From positions 1 to 64,000 of the forward strand of contig JAWKAU010000229.1 in NCBI GenBank assembly GCA_033398695.1: a DNA stretch of 64,000 nt, in the 5' to 3' direction. Of this stretch, positions 1 to 11,197 are shown piece by piece. Numbering within the stretch: position 1 is the first letter of the stretch; each line of letters begins with the position of its first letter. A model generated the notes under the pieces. The model was not told the origin of the DNA and did no database searches. It saw only the letters and a program-made list of their open reading frames with translations. A program made the translations under genes and the position numbers. Source of the DNA: Orobanche coerulescens. Lineage: Eukaryota > Streptophyta > Magnoliopsida > Lamiales > Orobanchaceae.

Positions 1-150
1 ATGATACAATGAATGATTGAATAACTCGATTGCCTTAGAAAGGCCAATCGATGGAAATGATACAAGGAATGATTGAATAACTCGATTGCCTTAGAAAGGC
101 CAATCGATGAAAATGATATAATGAATGATTGAATAGTTCGATTGCGGAAT
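1..150 (-). repeat. 56-bp minisatellite in element B
   Basis: Between two and three copies of a 56-bp unit containing GATTGCCTTAGAAAGGCCAA are visible; successive GATTGCC motifs start at 28 and 84. The array continues off the left edge. The same unit sits at the same place, between protease and RT, in C and in both copies of G, and also in LTR F. Because 56 is not a multiple of three, each unit shifts the reading frame, so the array cannot form a regular protein repeat. Confidence 0.9.
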
Positions 151-683
151 TTCTCTGCTTCCGCCATAATAGAAATTCTACTGGAACAATGGGGATTACT
201 TCCCTGAAGCACACATTCGACAACCAACGACGGAAAGATAGCGACCAAACGCTAACAAACACTGAGGATAGTATCAAGACGGTCAAACCAACTAATACCG
301 AAAATTACATCGTCCTAAGATAAATTCACCACGATTAGATCCATCAACCAATCGCGGTCATTAAGCTTAATTAGGTATGATTCCGAAAATTCTTCCATCG
401 TCAGGTAGACCGATGGTATGAGGTCCACAAGCAATAGGACTATCCCGAAATAAGTCTATTCAAGAATGATTTGAAAATGAAAGAATGCGGTGTACCGGCA
501 TTAAAAGGTACACACAAGTTGAAATAAAATTACGAGTATACCTGAAATCATTCGGGCCACCGGATCGTCGATCCTCCTCATCATATGAATCTGGGACTTG
601 CCGGCCCCCGAACCGGACGCTCCCGTCTGATAAATACGAGCTCCAACTCTATTTGCTTCCATTGTCTTAAACGACGATGACAA
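151..683 (-). pseudogene. Element B protease region, broken
   Basis: Minus-strand remnant of a retropepsin (aspartic protease), which would mature the Gag-Pol polyprotein in the cytoplasmic particle. The segment upstream of the active site (683-501) is alignable with the protease N-terminus of element A. The catalytic Asp codon has become AAT (complement at 499-501), giving an N-A-G triad where A has D-T-G and G has D-S-G. Several stop codons follow before the minisatellite. It is non-functional, recognised by homology to the intact copy in A and by its place between zinc knuckle and RT. Confidence 0.75.
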
Positions 684-692
684 AGCGATCGA

Positions 693-1259
693 TTACAAAC
701 ACCGGTTGCTTCGGGCACGAGATGCCGCGGAGCCGACTTGGAGTCCTTTCGGCAAAAAGCGGGCCTTATGCCAAAAATTCCCACAATTATAGCACGTGAT
801 AGACGGTTTGACACTCAGTGCTGAAATGACCGGCGTTCCACAATTGAAACAGTGATGGCAGGCCGCTCGGGAATGAGATCCCGCACGATTATGCGCTGTA
901 GGAGGTCGCTCAGAAACGATAGGACTCACACGAGGCTTCTTGAAGGTTGACTGACCGCCTTCGGATTGATTACACTTCGTTGATTTCTTGCTGACAAATG
1001 AAGGTTGTTGTTCAGCACTTTCCTTAGCAGCTGGCTCATACGGGAGAGTTCTCTTGATTAATCCGGTCATAGTGGCGCAATGATGATTGAGCAACTGCAC
1101 ATGGGTCATCATGGCCTGCATAAAAGTGAGTGGATCAACCCGAACATCATCTGATCAAGCCGAGTCCTGGGCACGATTTCCCGGTAGAGAGTGATTATTT
1201 CTCGGGTTTCGGTCCGCACCGCGGCCTCTCCCCGTGCATCCCCTGACAGCTCTCTCCAT
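693..1259 (-). pseudogene. Element B gag remnant with zinc knuckle
   Basis: Minus-strand gag, with a probable start at the ATG complement 1257-1259, equivalent to the gag start of A. The basic N-terminus is followed almost directly by a segment beginning with V-Q-L-L-N-H-H, which in A lies after the capsid core. About 163 codons of capsid are therefore absent. A C-x2-C nucleocapsid half-motif (CFNCG) follows, but a frameshift removes the His and last Cys of the first knuckle. A second knuckle (CYNCGNFWHKARF) lacks its last Cys. The gene would not encode a working nucleocapsid as read, although some breaks may be sequence errors. Confidence 0.75.
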
Positions 1260-1810
1260 ACTGAAGTAGGAAGGTCGCATAATGATTATATTTCCCGCAT
1301 GATTAGCACGTTATGATTATGTCATGAGATGATGAAAATGAGTATACATGCTCTAACTTAGTGATTATATGAATGATTGACTGAAGTTACATGATTATCT
1401 GATGAAATTCTTGAAATGATTATCTTGAATAACTTAACAAGATTGATAATATGATCATCCAGATTGACTATTGAGTAATGAAATGAATTGAGTAATTAAT
1501 GAGTTAACATGATCGTCCTGATTATTAACTGAGTAATGAAATGAATTAAGTGATTGATGAGTTAACATGATCGTCCTAATCACAATGAATGATGATGTTT
1601 GAGGATTGTAAATTGATGAATGATGAATGAATGACTATTGCCAAAAATTATACCATGGCGTTAGAAATCTTACAGCTTCTTTCTTGCGATTGGCTCGGCA
1701 TTTGCAGTCACACGTGACGTGAAAGTCCAATGATACTAGTCGATGATGATGATTTCAAATGAGACATGACTCGGAAGGTAGTATTCAAAACCACGCTCGT
1801 ATACCAACTC
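1260..1810 (-). other. Element B leader and degenerate primer-binding site
   Basis: Untranslated stretch between the 5' LTR and gag. It is AT-rich and full of TGATTATGAATGA-like words, and no ORF of note was seen. The primer site adjoining the LTR (complement of 1799-1810) reads GAGTTGGTAT on the minus strand, an imperfect match to the initiator-Met tRNA 3' end (TGGTATCAGAGC). The same leader is found at 15264-15753 in C and at 24378-24874 and 31332-31824 in G. Confidence 0.7.
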
Positions 1811-4139
1811 GTAACACCCCAAACTAGGCGGATATTACGGTCTGTAGATCCCCAACCGGGACCCACCAGCAACAAAATGAATGAATTACACAAGATAAAT
1901 GTAGTACCGAACTACATTACAACAATAATTACTCCGATGAGGAGTTTAGTTACAACACACCAGACAATACGAATACTAGTGTATTTTATATGAAGATAAA
2001 ATACACAACACCGAATGAAACGGAGTATTCAAATGAAAGTCTGCTGGAAAATAAAAGACAATAACATGAATAATCAAAGATCGGGGCCCCTACTAGTATC
2101 ACAGGACTCCTCGACGTCGCCGTGTTCTCCGTACTTTTGCCTTGCCAAGACACGAAAACAAAATCCCCAAACGGGTCGATTACAAAGAACAACAATCCTC
2201 AAGGGTTGAAAATACACAATCATGATTATATCGAAGTTATGAAATATCCCCGTCGAAACATACGCAATCAAACATGCTATATGCATCAACTAACAGTACG
2301 GCTCAAAGGGTGGCGCCACACTACGCCCGGGATGGAAATGTGTCCGTGCACAAGCCACCAACGATCGAATACACGCGTGGTCTTGTACCTAATCAGTCTC
2401 ACGAGACACATTGACTCGTGTGCACAGTCCAATGTGAGGCCAACAACCAACACACGACATAAATGTGCCCGACATGAAAATCCTACACATGCCAACCGGC
2501 ATGCCAGTATGACCCGGAATGCCACGATATAACAAAAGTGACATCGAAAATGAATAATGACTCACCGAGGTGGAATGGTAACGAAATAAATGACAGTTCA
2601 ATGAAAAGATTGGAACCGTCGTTCCTTATGACTGAAGTGATTAATTGACAACAAAAAGTTTTGATACGGTTAATATAATGATGAATGAGTTATGATTATG
2701 AATGAATAACAACAAAAGGGATGAATATCCTTTTAACCGAGTAAGAATTAACTTACACAATACCGATGAAGAAAGTCCTTCCACGAACAAAAGTCCTAAA
2801 TGAAGTGTCGGTCGCACGAACAACCTTAATTCAATACAATTACCAACAATCCGATCAATACACGAATTAAACACGAATATAACGAACTCAAAACGTCGAT
2901 ACGATTAAACTAAGTTCATTGGGGCATTATATCGAATACGTTGTGGCCAAACTCCGATTGTTTACAACTAAACCTCAACAATACCAACCTCAAATCCCCA
3001 AGAAGTGTTTCAAACCAACAAAACATCTCCAATACAATCAATAATCCGTTATGAATATCCAAAAACGTGATTATAACAACAATTAGTCGAAAATCCCCAA
3101 TTTCAACTCGATTTTCAAGGTGTTCTTGAATAATTCCTCAATAATCCAATGAATCCTTATACAAACTCATAATCATATACATATCCCTTCATATATCATG
3201 ATTATAACGTCCAAAACATCGTATCTCAACACAAAAATCGAAATCCAAGGTGTTGAAGAATATTACCTTTGAAGATCCAAGTACTTTAATCCGAAGAACA
3301 CGCGTTAGGTCGATTATCCGGGCTTCACGATTGAAAGGAGATGAAGAAAATCAAACACTCAAATGATTTGTGAAGGAAAAACCCTCCCTCAAGCTTACTC
3401 TCTCGGTTGAAGGTGAAGAAAAGGGAGAGAAATGGGCTGAAATGCTGAAAAAACGAATTTAAAGGAGTTGACTGCCCTGCCGGACACGGCCCGTGCCGAT
3501 CGGCATGGTCGTGTCGCACAGCTGGCCGACAGGGACTCGACCATGTCCTGCTTGACACGGTCGCGGCGCGGAGGGCCTTCCGATAGTGACCCGTCCGACA
3601 GCGACTCGACCGTGTCCTGGAACACGGTCGGGCGTGTGGGCAGTCGGTTCTGGCTTAACCGGAAGAGTTCGACTCGGCCGTGCCAGACAACACGGTCGGG
3701 TCCTGAGGAAGAGACTTCGGCATTTCCGGACGAGTACGGCACGGGCCGTGTCGGACGACACGGCCGAGTTCGGTCGGCAGTGATCGGCCAATAACTGAAA
3801 AATGAGCGGGTGAGCTAAAACGACCATAACTCTCTCGTCCGGACTCCGATTGACTCACCGTTTGAACCATTGGAAAGCTAATTCGATGCTCTATAATATT
3901 GCAAAGATTTAGAATTTTTGGAGTTACCAAAAATTAATGGTGATCTAACAAAGTCGAACTCATATGAGGAAAGTTGAAACAATGAACAATAACGATACAC
4001 AACTCGAAGTTTTCCGAACGGTGAACACGGTGAACGAATATGATTGATGAATGATTATAAATGAGTGAAAATCCACTGAGTGACAATCACCGAATGAAGT
4101 TACTGAATGATAATGACTGAATTACAACCGGGTATTACA
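1811..4139 (-). repeat. LTR of element B (5' LTR, minus strand)
   Basis: Full-length LTR. On the minus strand it starts TGTAATACCCGG at 4139 and ends GGGGTGTTAC at 1811; the expected last A is missing. It carries the GC-rich U3 array and both conserved hairpins near its 3' end. By eye it is closest to the G LTRs and differs from the C LTRs in the middle segment (about 2250-2600). Confidence 0.9.
3462..3790 (-). promoter_or_regulatory. GC-rich palindromic array in U3 of element B LTR
   Basis: CpG-rich tract made of variants of ACACGGTCGAGTC and of the self-complementary GTGCCGATCGGCAC. It stands out sharply from the AT-rich LTR around it. It occurs in every B/C/G LTR, roughly 350-700 bp from the LTR start, which corresponds to U3. 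A promoter or enhancer role is inferred only from position. The tract also creates several long spurious ORFs. Confidence 0.6.
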
Positions 4140-5131
4140 TGTATGAATTGTCCATGGGACGTTTGTCGTGATTTGTCATTGTCCTTGACGTTATGAGATT
4201 GCATTCCCAAGTACACCGTTTTGAATCGTTGATCTCGTTGGTCCTTATTTTCACTTTGGTGAGTTTTTCTTGATCCTTAATTGGATGTGTATTTCATTGA
4301 ACTTCGTTGTCATGTTGTGTCGTGACATTTCCGGAATCATATCTGCGTGCCGATTGGATATTGTGTAGGATTTTTAGCCGGGCACTTGTATAGTCATACG
4401 TGGATGTTTCCGTATTGGACTGTGCACACGAGACATAGTTCGTGAGGCTAATTAGGTACATTGTCACATGTATATTCTGCATTCCGTATACGGGGTGGAC
4501 ATGTACACGGACACATTTCCGGATCGGGCGTACTGTGATGTCCATCTTGAGCTATATTGTTAATCGTTCATAGTCCATGTATGATTGGATGTGTTCGATA
4601 TTTTGTGACTGATTGTTTCATACGCCCGAGGGGTATGATTAATAGTCGGAATGATTTTCTTGAGATCTATATATGTGAATTGTATAATGTCGGAAGAATT
4701 GGTTATCATGTATATCTGACCTTGTGTTGGGCGAAATACTTGTATTGTATTTTAGGTTGAGGCAAAGGCAAGGCACGGGAAGAGCATGTCGACGGCGAAG
4801 GGTTCGAAGGATACTAGTTCGGGGGCCCCTCGTCTTTGTTGTCCAGTTATGTTAAACCATGTTATGTTATTTCCTGCTTCATTTAAATCATTATTTGGTT
4901 GTATTTGACATTCGAAGTATTTTCCATCCCCATATGGTCTATACTTGTTTTTCGGATCCTGTGTGTTGTAAGGCCGTTGGCCATATTTTAATAAACTCCT
5001 AATCGGAGTAATGACTATTTATTGTGATTCGGTATCGCAAATAATATTTATTTAGCCTGTTTTGGATATCGCCTGGTGGGTCCCAGTGTGGGATTCACGG
5101 CACTGTAATAGCCGCCTTTTAGGGTGTTACA
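4140..5131 (+). repeat. Element A 5' LTR, 3' portion
   Basis: The sequence from 4140 matches 21392-22021 joined to 38284-38650, which is the 3' LTR of the same element. The LTR ends at GGGTGTTACA (5131), directly before the primer site. The upstream ~1.88 kb of this LTR was separated by the insertion of B and lies beyond the left edge. The segment holds the conserved GGGGGCCCC motif near 4820 and both 3'-end hairpins. Confidence 0.9.
4995..5040 (+). other. Conserved hairpin pair near the 3' end of the LTR
   Basis: Hairpin 1 (4995-5009) pairs ACTCC with GGAGT around the loop TAATC. Hairpin 2 (5022-5040) pairs TTGTGAT with ATCGCAA around the loop TCGGT; the 3' LTR copy at 38541-38559 has ATCACAA and pairs perfectly. 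Equivalent pairs occur in the B, C, E, F and G LTRs. A role in RNA processing, reverse transcription or packaging is inference. Confidence 0.6.
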
Positions 5132-5136
5132 GAAGA

Positions 5137-5147
5137 TGGTATCAGAG
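5137..5147 (+). other. Element A primer-binding site
   Basis: TGGTATCAGAG begins five bases after the LTR end. It matches the complement of the 3' end of plant initiator-Met tRNA, the standard primer for minus-strand DNA synthesis in this class. Confidence 0.85.
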
Positions 5148-5558
5148 AGTTGTTTCTTTTCTTTTATGAGTCATTGAGAAATGAACTAGTATCAAGAGAC
5201 CTTCGTGTCACGTGTGACCTGTGCAAGTGCCTGACTCTACGAGCCAAATACGGTATGTACTTTATGAGCCATGATTTAATTACTGGCATGATATTGATAT
5301 CAGTATGGGTCTCCTTGTTGATCATGTTATTACGAGGAATTGTGACAGGATTTATCTGATTGATAATCCGAGGTAAATGCTGAATTGACTATACAATTGA
5401 AATTGTTCGACTTGACACCGATATGATATTCGGTGCGACATTTGTGGTATCGATAACCGTTTTCCTTTAATATGTGATTCCTTGTTGCTATTAACTTAGC
5501 ATGAATTTTAGTATCTTGAACTGTACTTATGGTTATCATTATGATTGATTCTTTCAGT

Positions 5559-6444
5559 ATGGAAAGAAACACGAGAGGTCGTGGCGAGAGGGGCGAGGCC
5601 GCGGAAGGGCGAATCCCAATACCTCGAGCCAACGACGCGCGAATGCGGATCGGAGTTCTGCAGACGGTGGTTCACCTTCTAGGGAACAATCGCACCATAG
5701 TGGGCGCGGGATGCGCGTGTCGATCCTTACGTCGTGCAGGCATGATGACACGAGATGACCCGTGATGGGTCAACTAATGGAAGCTATGCAGAGGGCCGCT
5801 CGCGGCGGCAGGGGGCTCATCCTCCTCCGTGATTGGCGGACCCGTGAGTCGGATTATCGGCGACATCTCTCGCCGGCGACCACCGACTTTTGAAGGCTCC
5901 TCGAGCCTGCGACATTGTGCATTGGATCGAGCATTTTGAGAAACTTTTCCGGATGGTGGGTGCCGGAAGAGAATCGCGTCTCGGTAGCCGCGTATTATCT
6001 TAGCAAATGCGCTCATACAGTGGCTTTTCGGAAGGCCGGTGATGGTGTTTACACTTGGGAGGAATTTAAAAACCTCATGCTAGACCGTTACTATCCAGGG
6101 CCACTCCGTGAGGCCAAACTGTCGGAACTTTTGAACCCCGACCCGTCTGAAGATGATGATGTATTATCCGTTGCTGAGAAATTCCAGGCACTCCTTCCTT
6201 TTGCCACAACAATTATCCGAACAGAGGCCGATAAGATCAAATACTTTCTCAAGAGGCTTAAACCCCGAATGAGAATGCAGCTGTTGAATCACCACTGTAC
6301 TACCTTACCAGAGTTCATCGAGAAGGCTCTGGAGTACGAATCACCGCGAAGGAGATTTTCAAGAAACAACCACAGTCCAACAAAAGGTCCAGGAACCAGA
6401 ACCAGACTAAGAGTACCCGGGGGACATTCAGGAAGCCCCAGTCA
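5559..6444 (+). pseudogene. Element A gag (capsid region), frameshifted
   Basis: Gag forms the virus-like particle and packages the element RNA. The likely start is ATG 5559 (MERNTRGRG), a basic N-terminus. The capsid core, a retrotransposon-gag-type domain, is readable as W-I-E-H-F-E near 5920 and then as an open stretch 5915-6340 with YYLSKCAHTVAF, TWEEFKNLMLDRYYP and [20 protein letters not shown]. The product is spread over three frames: one shift lies between about 5720 and 5915, and another near 6345 moves into the frame of the downstream gag-pol ORF. B, C and G lack the part equivalent to about 5791-6280. Confidence 0.8.
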
Positions 6445-8831
6445 TTGCCGAACCCTTCTGATCGACCACCCATGGCGTCGAAGCCAGCTGGATCGCACTC
6501 TCGAGCGGTCCCCTCCTCTGTTGTGTGTTATAATTGCGGAGACCAGGGGCATATCAGCTCCAAATGCCCGAAGCCTGCCGTCACATGCCATACTTGTGGC
6601 AAAAATGGTCACCGTGCTCGTTTTTGCAGGGGTGGACCCGGACCTGAACCAGTAGCGTCTCATGCCCCAGTTCAATCCTCTGTCCAGAATCGGATGCCTC
6701 CGTCCGCTTCCTATCAGACCACCGGGGCGAATAGGGGAATGGGCCGTGGGAATCAAAGTGGTACGCCTGGTGCCGGTATTGCGAAACCCAGGATTTACGA
6801 GATGAAGAGAGCTGACGATCCCGAGGCCAACATGATTTCAGGTATACTCGAGATCCACTCCCACCCTGTATATGTTCTTTTTGATACCGGTGCTTCACAC
6901 TCCTTTATATCTTCTTCTTGTTTAAGTCGTTTGCCTCTAGACCATGTTATCAATTGTGAGCCCTACGTGATTGGTCTACCTGATGGTAGAAGAATTATTG
7001 GAAATGGTGAAGTCCAGGACTGTCCGATTCGTTTGAACGACCGTGAGTGGTTGTCAAATCTGATTGTAGTCGATCTGCCTAAGGATGATATAATCTTGGG
7101 TATCGATTGGATGGATCGTCACGATGCGATACTCAGTATCCGCAAGCGGATGGTTACCGTCACTTCTGATGATGGATTCGAGTGTATTTTTCGAGGTGAT
7201 AATCCCAGTCGTTCTGGGAGAGTCATCAGCGCTATGAAAACAGTGAAACTGCTTAATCAAGGGTGTATTGGTTATTGGTGCTACATGACCAAAACAGTTG
7301 ATCGACCAGTTGAATTGGCCGACATTCCGGTAGTCCGAGACTACCCAGATGTATTTCCAAATGAGTTTCCAGGCTTACCTCCTCATCGTGACGTGGAGTT
7401 TATTATTGAGTTAGAACCAGGTACGTCCCCGCTCTCAAAAGAACCGTACCGTATGGCTCCAAATGAGATGCAAGAATTGAAGAACCAGCTTGAGGAGTTG
7501 ACTGACAAAGGCTATATTCGACCTAGTGCGTCCCCTTGGGGAGCACCAGTGTTATTTGTGCGGAAAAAAGATGGATCTCTACGATTGTGTATTGATTACC
7601 GTGAGCTGAACATGGTAACCATCAAGAACAAGTATCCCTTGCCTCGTATTGATGATTTATTAGACCAACTTCAGGGAGCTGCCGTGTTTTCTAAGATCGA
7701 CTTGAGATCTGGTTATCATCAGTTGAGGATTCGAGAGTCTGACATTTCAAAGACAGCATTCCGTACTCGCTATGGGCATTATGAGTTCGTGGTGATGCCA
7801 TTTGGACTGACTAATGCACCGGCTGTGTTCATGGAGTTGATGAATCGAGTTTTTATTAACTATCTGGATCGCTTTGTAGTCGTTTTCATTGACGACATTC
7901 TGATTTACTCTCGCGACCACGAGGAGCACGAGAGTCACCTCCACCAAGTTCTCGATACATTGAGGCGGGAACAACTTTATGGGAAATTTTCTAAGTGTGA
8001 ATTCTGGATGCCTGAGGTTGTCTTTCTCGGGCTTGTGATATCAGCCGAAGGGGTGAGAGTGGACCCACAAAAGACGGAAGCCATTCGAGATTGGCTACCA
8101 CCGAAGAACGTGAAGGAAGTTCGTAGTTTCCTCGGCCTAGCGGGTTACTACCGACGGTTCGTAGAAGGATTTTCTAAGATTTCGGAACCAATGACTAACT
8201 TACTGCGAAAGGACAAGAAGTATTTGTGGTCAGAAACATGTCAGAAGAGTTTTGATGAGCTCAAGAGTCGATTGATTTCGGCCACTGTTTTGGTCTTACC
8301 AAAGGGAACGGAAGGATTTGTGGTGTATAGTGACGCGTCGAGACAGGGTCTGGGATGTGTACTAATGCAGGAAGGTAAAGTAATTGCCTATGCATCGAGG
8401 CAATTGCGACCCTATGAAGTTAACTATCCGACCCACGACTTGGAGTTAGCAGCCGTGGTGTTTGCTTTGAAAATCTGGCGTCACTATCTTTATGGAGTTA
8501 CCTGCCAGATCTTTACAGACCACAAGAGCCTAAAGTACATTTTTACTCAGAAGGAGTTGAACATGAGGCAGAGAAGGTGGCTAGAATTAATCAAGGACTA
8601 TGATATCGAGATCCTTTATCATCCGGGTAAAGCAAATGTGGTTGCCGACGCATTGAGCCGTAAGACAGTGCAGGAGCAGATGCTGAGCCGTTTAACAGCA
8701 CAGAGGGAATTGCAGTTGGACCTTATGAGGCCAGAAATTGAAGTTTGGTTACAGCGTGTTCAGGGACAACTTTGCACCCTTGAGATTTCTTCGTCTCTTG
8801 ATGATATGATCAAATCGAAGCAGATTATGGA
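6445..8831 (+). pseudogene. Element A gag-pol: nucleocapsid, protease, RT, RNase H (open frame up to insertion C)
   Basis: 795 codons without a stop before C interrupts it. Counting from 6445, two CCHC knuckles lie at residues 28-41 ([14 protein letters not shown]) and 48-61 ([14 protein letters not shown]). The retropepsin active site D-T-G-A-S is at 147-151. RT has [19 protein letters not shown] and catalytic F-I-D-D, with Asp at 483 and 484. RNase H has Y-S-D-A-S with Asp630, L-E-L-A-A and F-T-D-H-K. The true N-terminus belongs to gag upstream, so 6445 is only the first Met in frame. All visible catalytic residues are present, making this the best-preserved polymerase in the window. The gene continues at 18088 once C and one target copy are removed. 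Confidence 0.92.
8827..8831. other. Target-site duplication of element C, left copy
   Basis: ATGGA immediately left of the LTR start. The right copy is ACGGA at 18083-18087, one mismatch. Removing C and one copy restores the pol frame across the junction, which supports these limits. Confidence 0.8.
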
Positions 8832-11160
8832 TGTAACACCCCAAACTAGGCGGATATTACAGTGCCGTAGATCCCCAACTGGGACCCACCAGGCAAATGA
8901 AAATAAATGAATTACACAAGATAAATGTAGTACCGAACTACATTACAACAATAATTACTCCGATGAGGAGTTTAGTTACAACACACCAGGACAATACCGA
9001 ATACTAGTGTATTTTATATGAAGATAAAATACACGACGCTGAATGAAACGGAGTATCCAAATGAAAATCTGCAGCGGAAAATAAAGACAATAACATGAAT
9101 AACTGAAAGATCGGGGCCCCCTACTAGTATCACTGGGACTCCTCGACGTCAGCGTGTTCTCCCCTTACTTTTGCCTTGCCAAGACCTGAAAAACAAAATC
9201 CCCAAACGGGGTCAGTTACAAAGAACAACAATCCTCAAGGGTTGAAAATACACAATCATGATTATATCTGAAGTTATGAAATATCTTAATTATGAATTAC
9301 GCTGAAGAGGAGTACCATAGTACGCCCGTAGTGTTCTGTGCGAGTGTACAAGACGAATGACCGGACACACCCGTCCTTGTACCTAATTAGTCTCACGGTG
9401 TAACGCTTTCCGTGTGCGGTCAATGTATCGGTAAACCCAATACATAACCATCGTGTGCCCGACTAAAAATTCCACACACCGCACCGGCCACGCAATATGA
9501 ACCCTGAAGGTCACATGAACGAGAATGACCATAATGAATATCAATGAATAATAATTAGACAAGGCCAAGAATGACTCACCGAGATGAAAATAATAGTGAA
9601 GTGATTGATAACCCAATGCAATGATTTGGAACCGTCGTTCCTCGTGAATGAAATAATTATTCGACAATTACAGGTCTCAAAATGATTAATATAATGATGA
9701 ATGAGTTATGATTATGAATGATCAACAACAAAAGGGATGAATATCCTTTTAACCGAGTAAGAATTAACTTACTCAATACCGGTGACAATTATCCTTCCAC
9801 GAACAACGTCCTAATTGAGATATCGGTCGCTCGAACAACCTTGAATTATACAATATCCAACAATCCGTTCAATATAAGAATCAAACACGAATATAACGAA
9901 CTCAAAACGTCGATACGATTAAACTAAGTCCATAGAGGCATTAAATCAAACACGTTGCGTCCAAACTCCGATTGTTTACAATCAAACCTCAATATACCAA
10001 TATCAAATCCCCCAAGAAGTGTTTCAAACCAACAAAACATCTCCAATACGATCAATAATCCGTTATGAATATCCAAAAACGTGATTATAATAACAATTAG
10101 TCGAAAATCCCCAAATCCAACTCGATATTCAAAGTGTTCTTGAATAATCCCTCAATAATCCAATGAATCCTTATATAAACTCATAATCATATACATATCC
10201 CTTCATATAACATGATTATAACGTCCAAAACATCGTAAATCAACACAAAAATCGAAATCCAAGGTGTTGAAGAATATTACCTTTGAAGATCCAAGTACTT
10301 TAATCCGAAGAACACGCGTTAGATTGATTATCCAGGCTTCACGATTGAAAGGAGATGAAGAAAATCAAACACTCAAATGTTTTGTGAAGGAAAAACCCTC
10401 CCTCAAGCTCTCTCTCTCGGTTGTAGGTGAAGAAAAGGGAAAAAAATGAGCTGAAATGCTCAAAAAATGAATTTATAGGGGTTGACTACCCTGCCGGACA
10501 CGGCCCGTGCCGATCGGCACGGTCGTGTCGCACAGCTGGCCGACAGGGACTCGACCGTGTCCTGCTTGACACGGTCGCGGCGCGGAGGGTCTTCCGATAG
10601 TGACCCGTCCGACAGCGACTCGGCATGACTCGACCGTGTCCTGGAACACGGTCGGGCATGTCGGCAGTCGGTTCTGGCTTATCCGGAAGAGTTCGACTCG
10701 GCCGTGCTGCAGCGACACGGTCGAGTCACGTGGCAGAGACTTCAGCATTTCCGGACGAGTACGGCACGGGCCGTGTCGGACGACACGACCGAGTTCGGTC
10801 GGCAGTGATCGCCAAAAGTCAAAATGAGCGGGTGAGCTAAAACGACCATAACTCTCTCGTCCGGACTCCGATTGACTCACCGTTTGAACCATTGGAAAGC
10901 TAACTCGATGCTCTATAATATTGCAAGATTTAGAATTTTTGGATTTACCAAAAATTAATGGTGATCTAACAAAGTCGAACTCATATGAGGAAAGTTGAAA
11001 CAATGAACAATAACGATACACAACTCAAGTTTTTCCGAACGGTGAACACGGTGAATGAACATGATTGATGAATGATTATAATAGAGTGAAAATACACTGA
11101 GTGACAATTACAGATCGATAATTACCGAATGAAAATGAATGAATTACAACCGGTATTACA
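8832..11160 (-). repeat. Element C 3' LTR
   Basis: Begins TGTAACACCCC (8832) and ends GGTATTACA (11160) on the plus strand. The paired hairpins are at 8934-8954 (AATGTAGT/ACTACATT) and 8967-8981 (ACTCC/GGAGT). The GC-rich U3 array is at 10487-10815. Its middle segment (about 9280-9520) matches LTR E rather than the B and G LTRs, so LTR subfamilies are mosaic. Confidence 0.93.
10487..10815 (-). promoter_or_regulatory. GC-rich palindromic U3 array, element C 3' LTR
   Basis: Same CpG-rich tract as in B, with GTGCCGATCGGCAC and repeated CACGGTCG words. Compared with the other LTR of C (17410-17735) it differs mainly by short losses around CAG and CTG. Function is inferred from its U3 position only. 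Confidence 0.55.
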
Positions 11161-11197
11161 TACACCCCCTTAAAAGAGTTTCGTCCCCGAAACTAAG
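11161..11197 (-). other. Element C polypurine tract and stop-codon hairpin
   Basis: The minus strand reads a G-rich tract (complement of CACCCCCTTAAAAG, 11163-11176) directly before the 3' LTR; this would prime plus-strand DNA synthesis. Just upstream is the hairpin AGTTTCGGGGACGAAACT (complement 11177-11194), with a 7-bp stem and a GGGA loop. It overlaps the pol stop in the same way as in A and G. Confidence 0.8.

Larger units (their letters stand above)
1..4139 (-). mobile_element. Element B: Ty3/gypsy non-autonomous retrotransposon, 5' part, minus strand
   Basis: This is a minus-strand LTR retrotransposon running off the left edge of the window. Read on the minus strand it has a 5' LTR (4139-1811), a degenerate primer site, a leader, a short gag with a zinc knuckle, a protease remnant and the start of a 56-bp minisatellite. 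Its terminus ends in TTACA at 4139, where the 5' LTR sequence of element A resumes. It is closely related to C and G and shares their loss of the gag capsid core. Its second LTR, and so its target duplication, lie outside the window. Confidence 0.85.

Noticed and set aside
3325..3930. Several overlapping ORFs of 65-180 codons in the GC-rich LTR tracts (here and at 10473-11021, 17436-17871, 22232-22817, 36193-36745)
   Set aside because: They arise because CpG-rich palindromic DNA has few stops on both strands. They overlap each other on opposite strands, are Arg/Pro/Ser-rich and change frame between LTR copies.
5137..5147. tRNA gene fragments at the TGGTATCAGAG sites
   Set aside because: These are primer-binding sites complementary to a tRNA 3' end, next to LTR ends; no tRNA cloverleaf is present.
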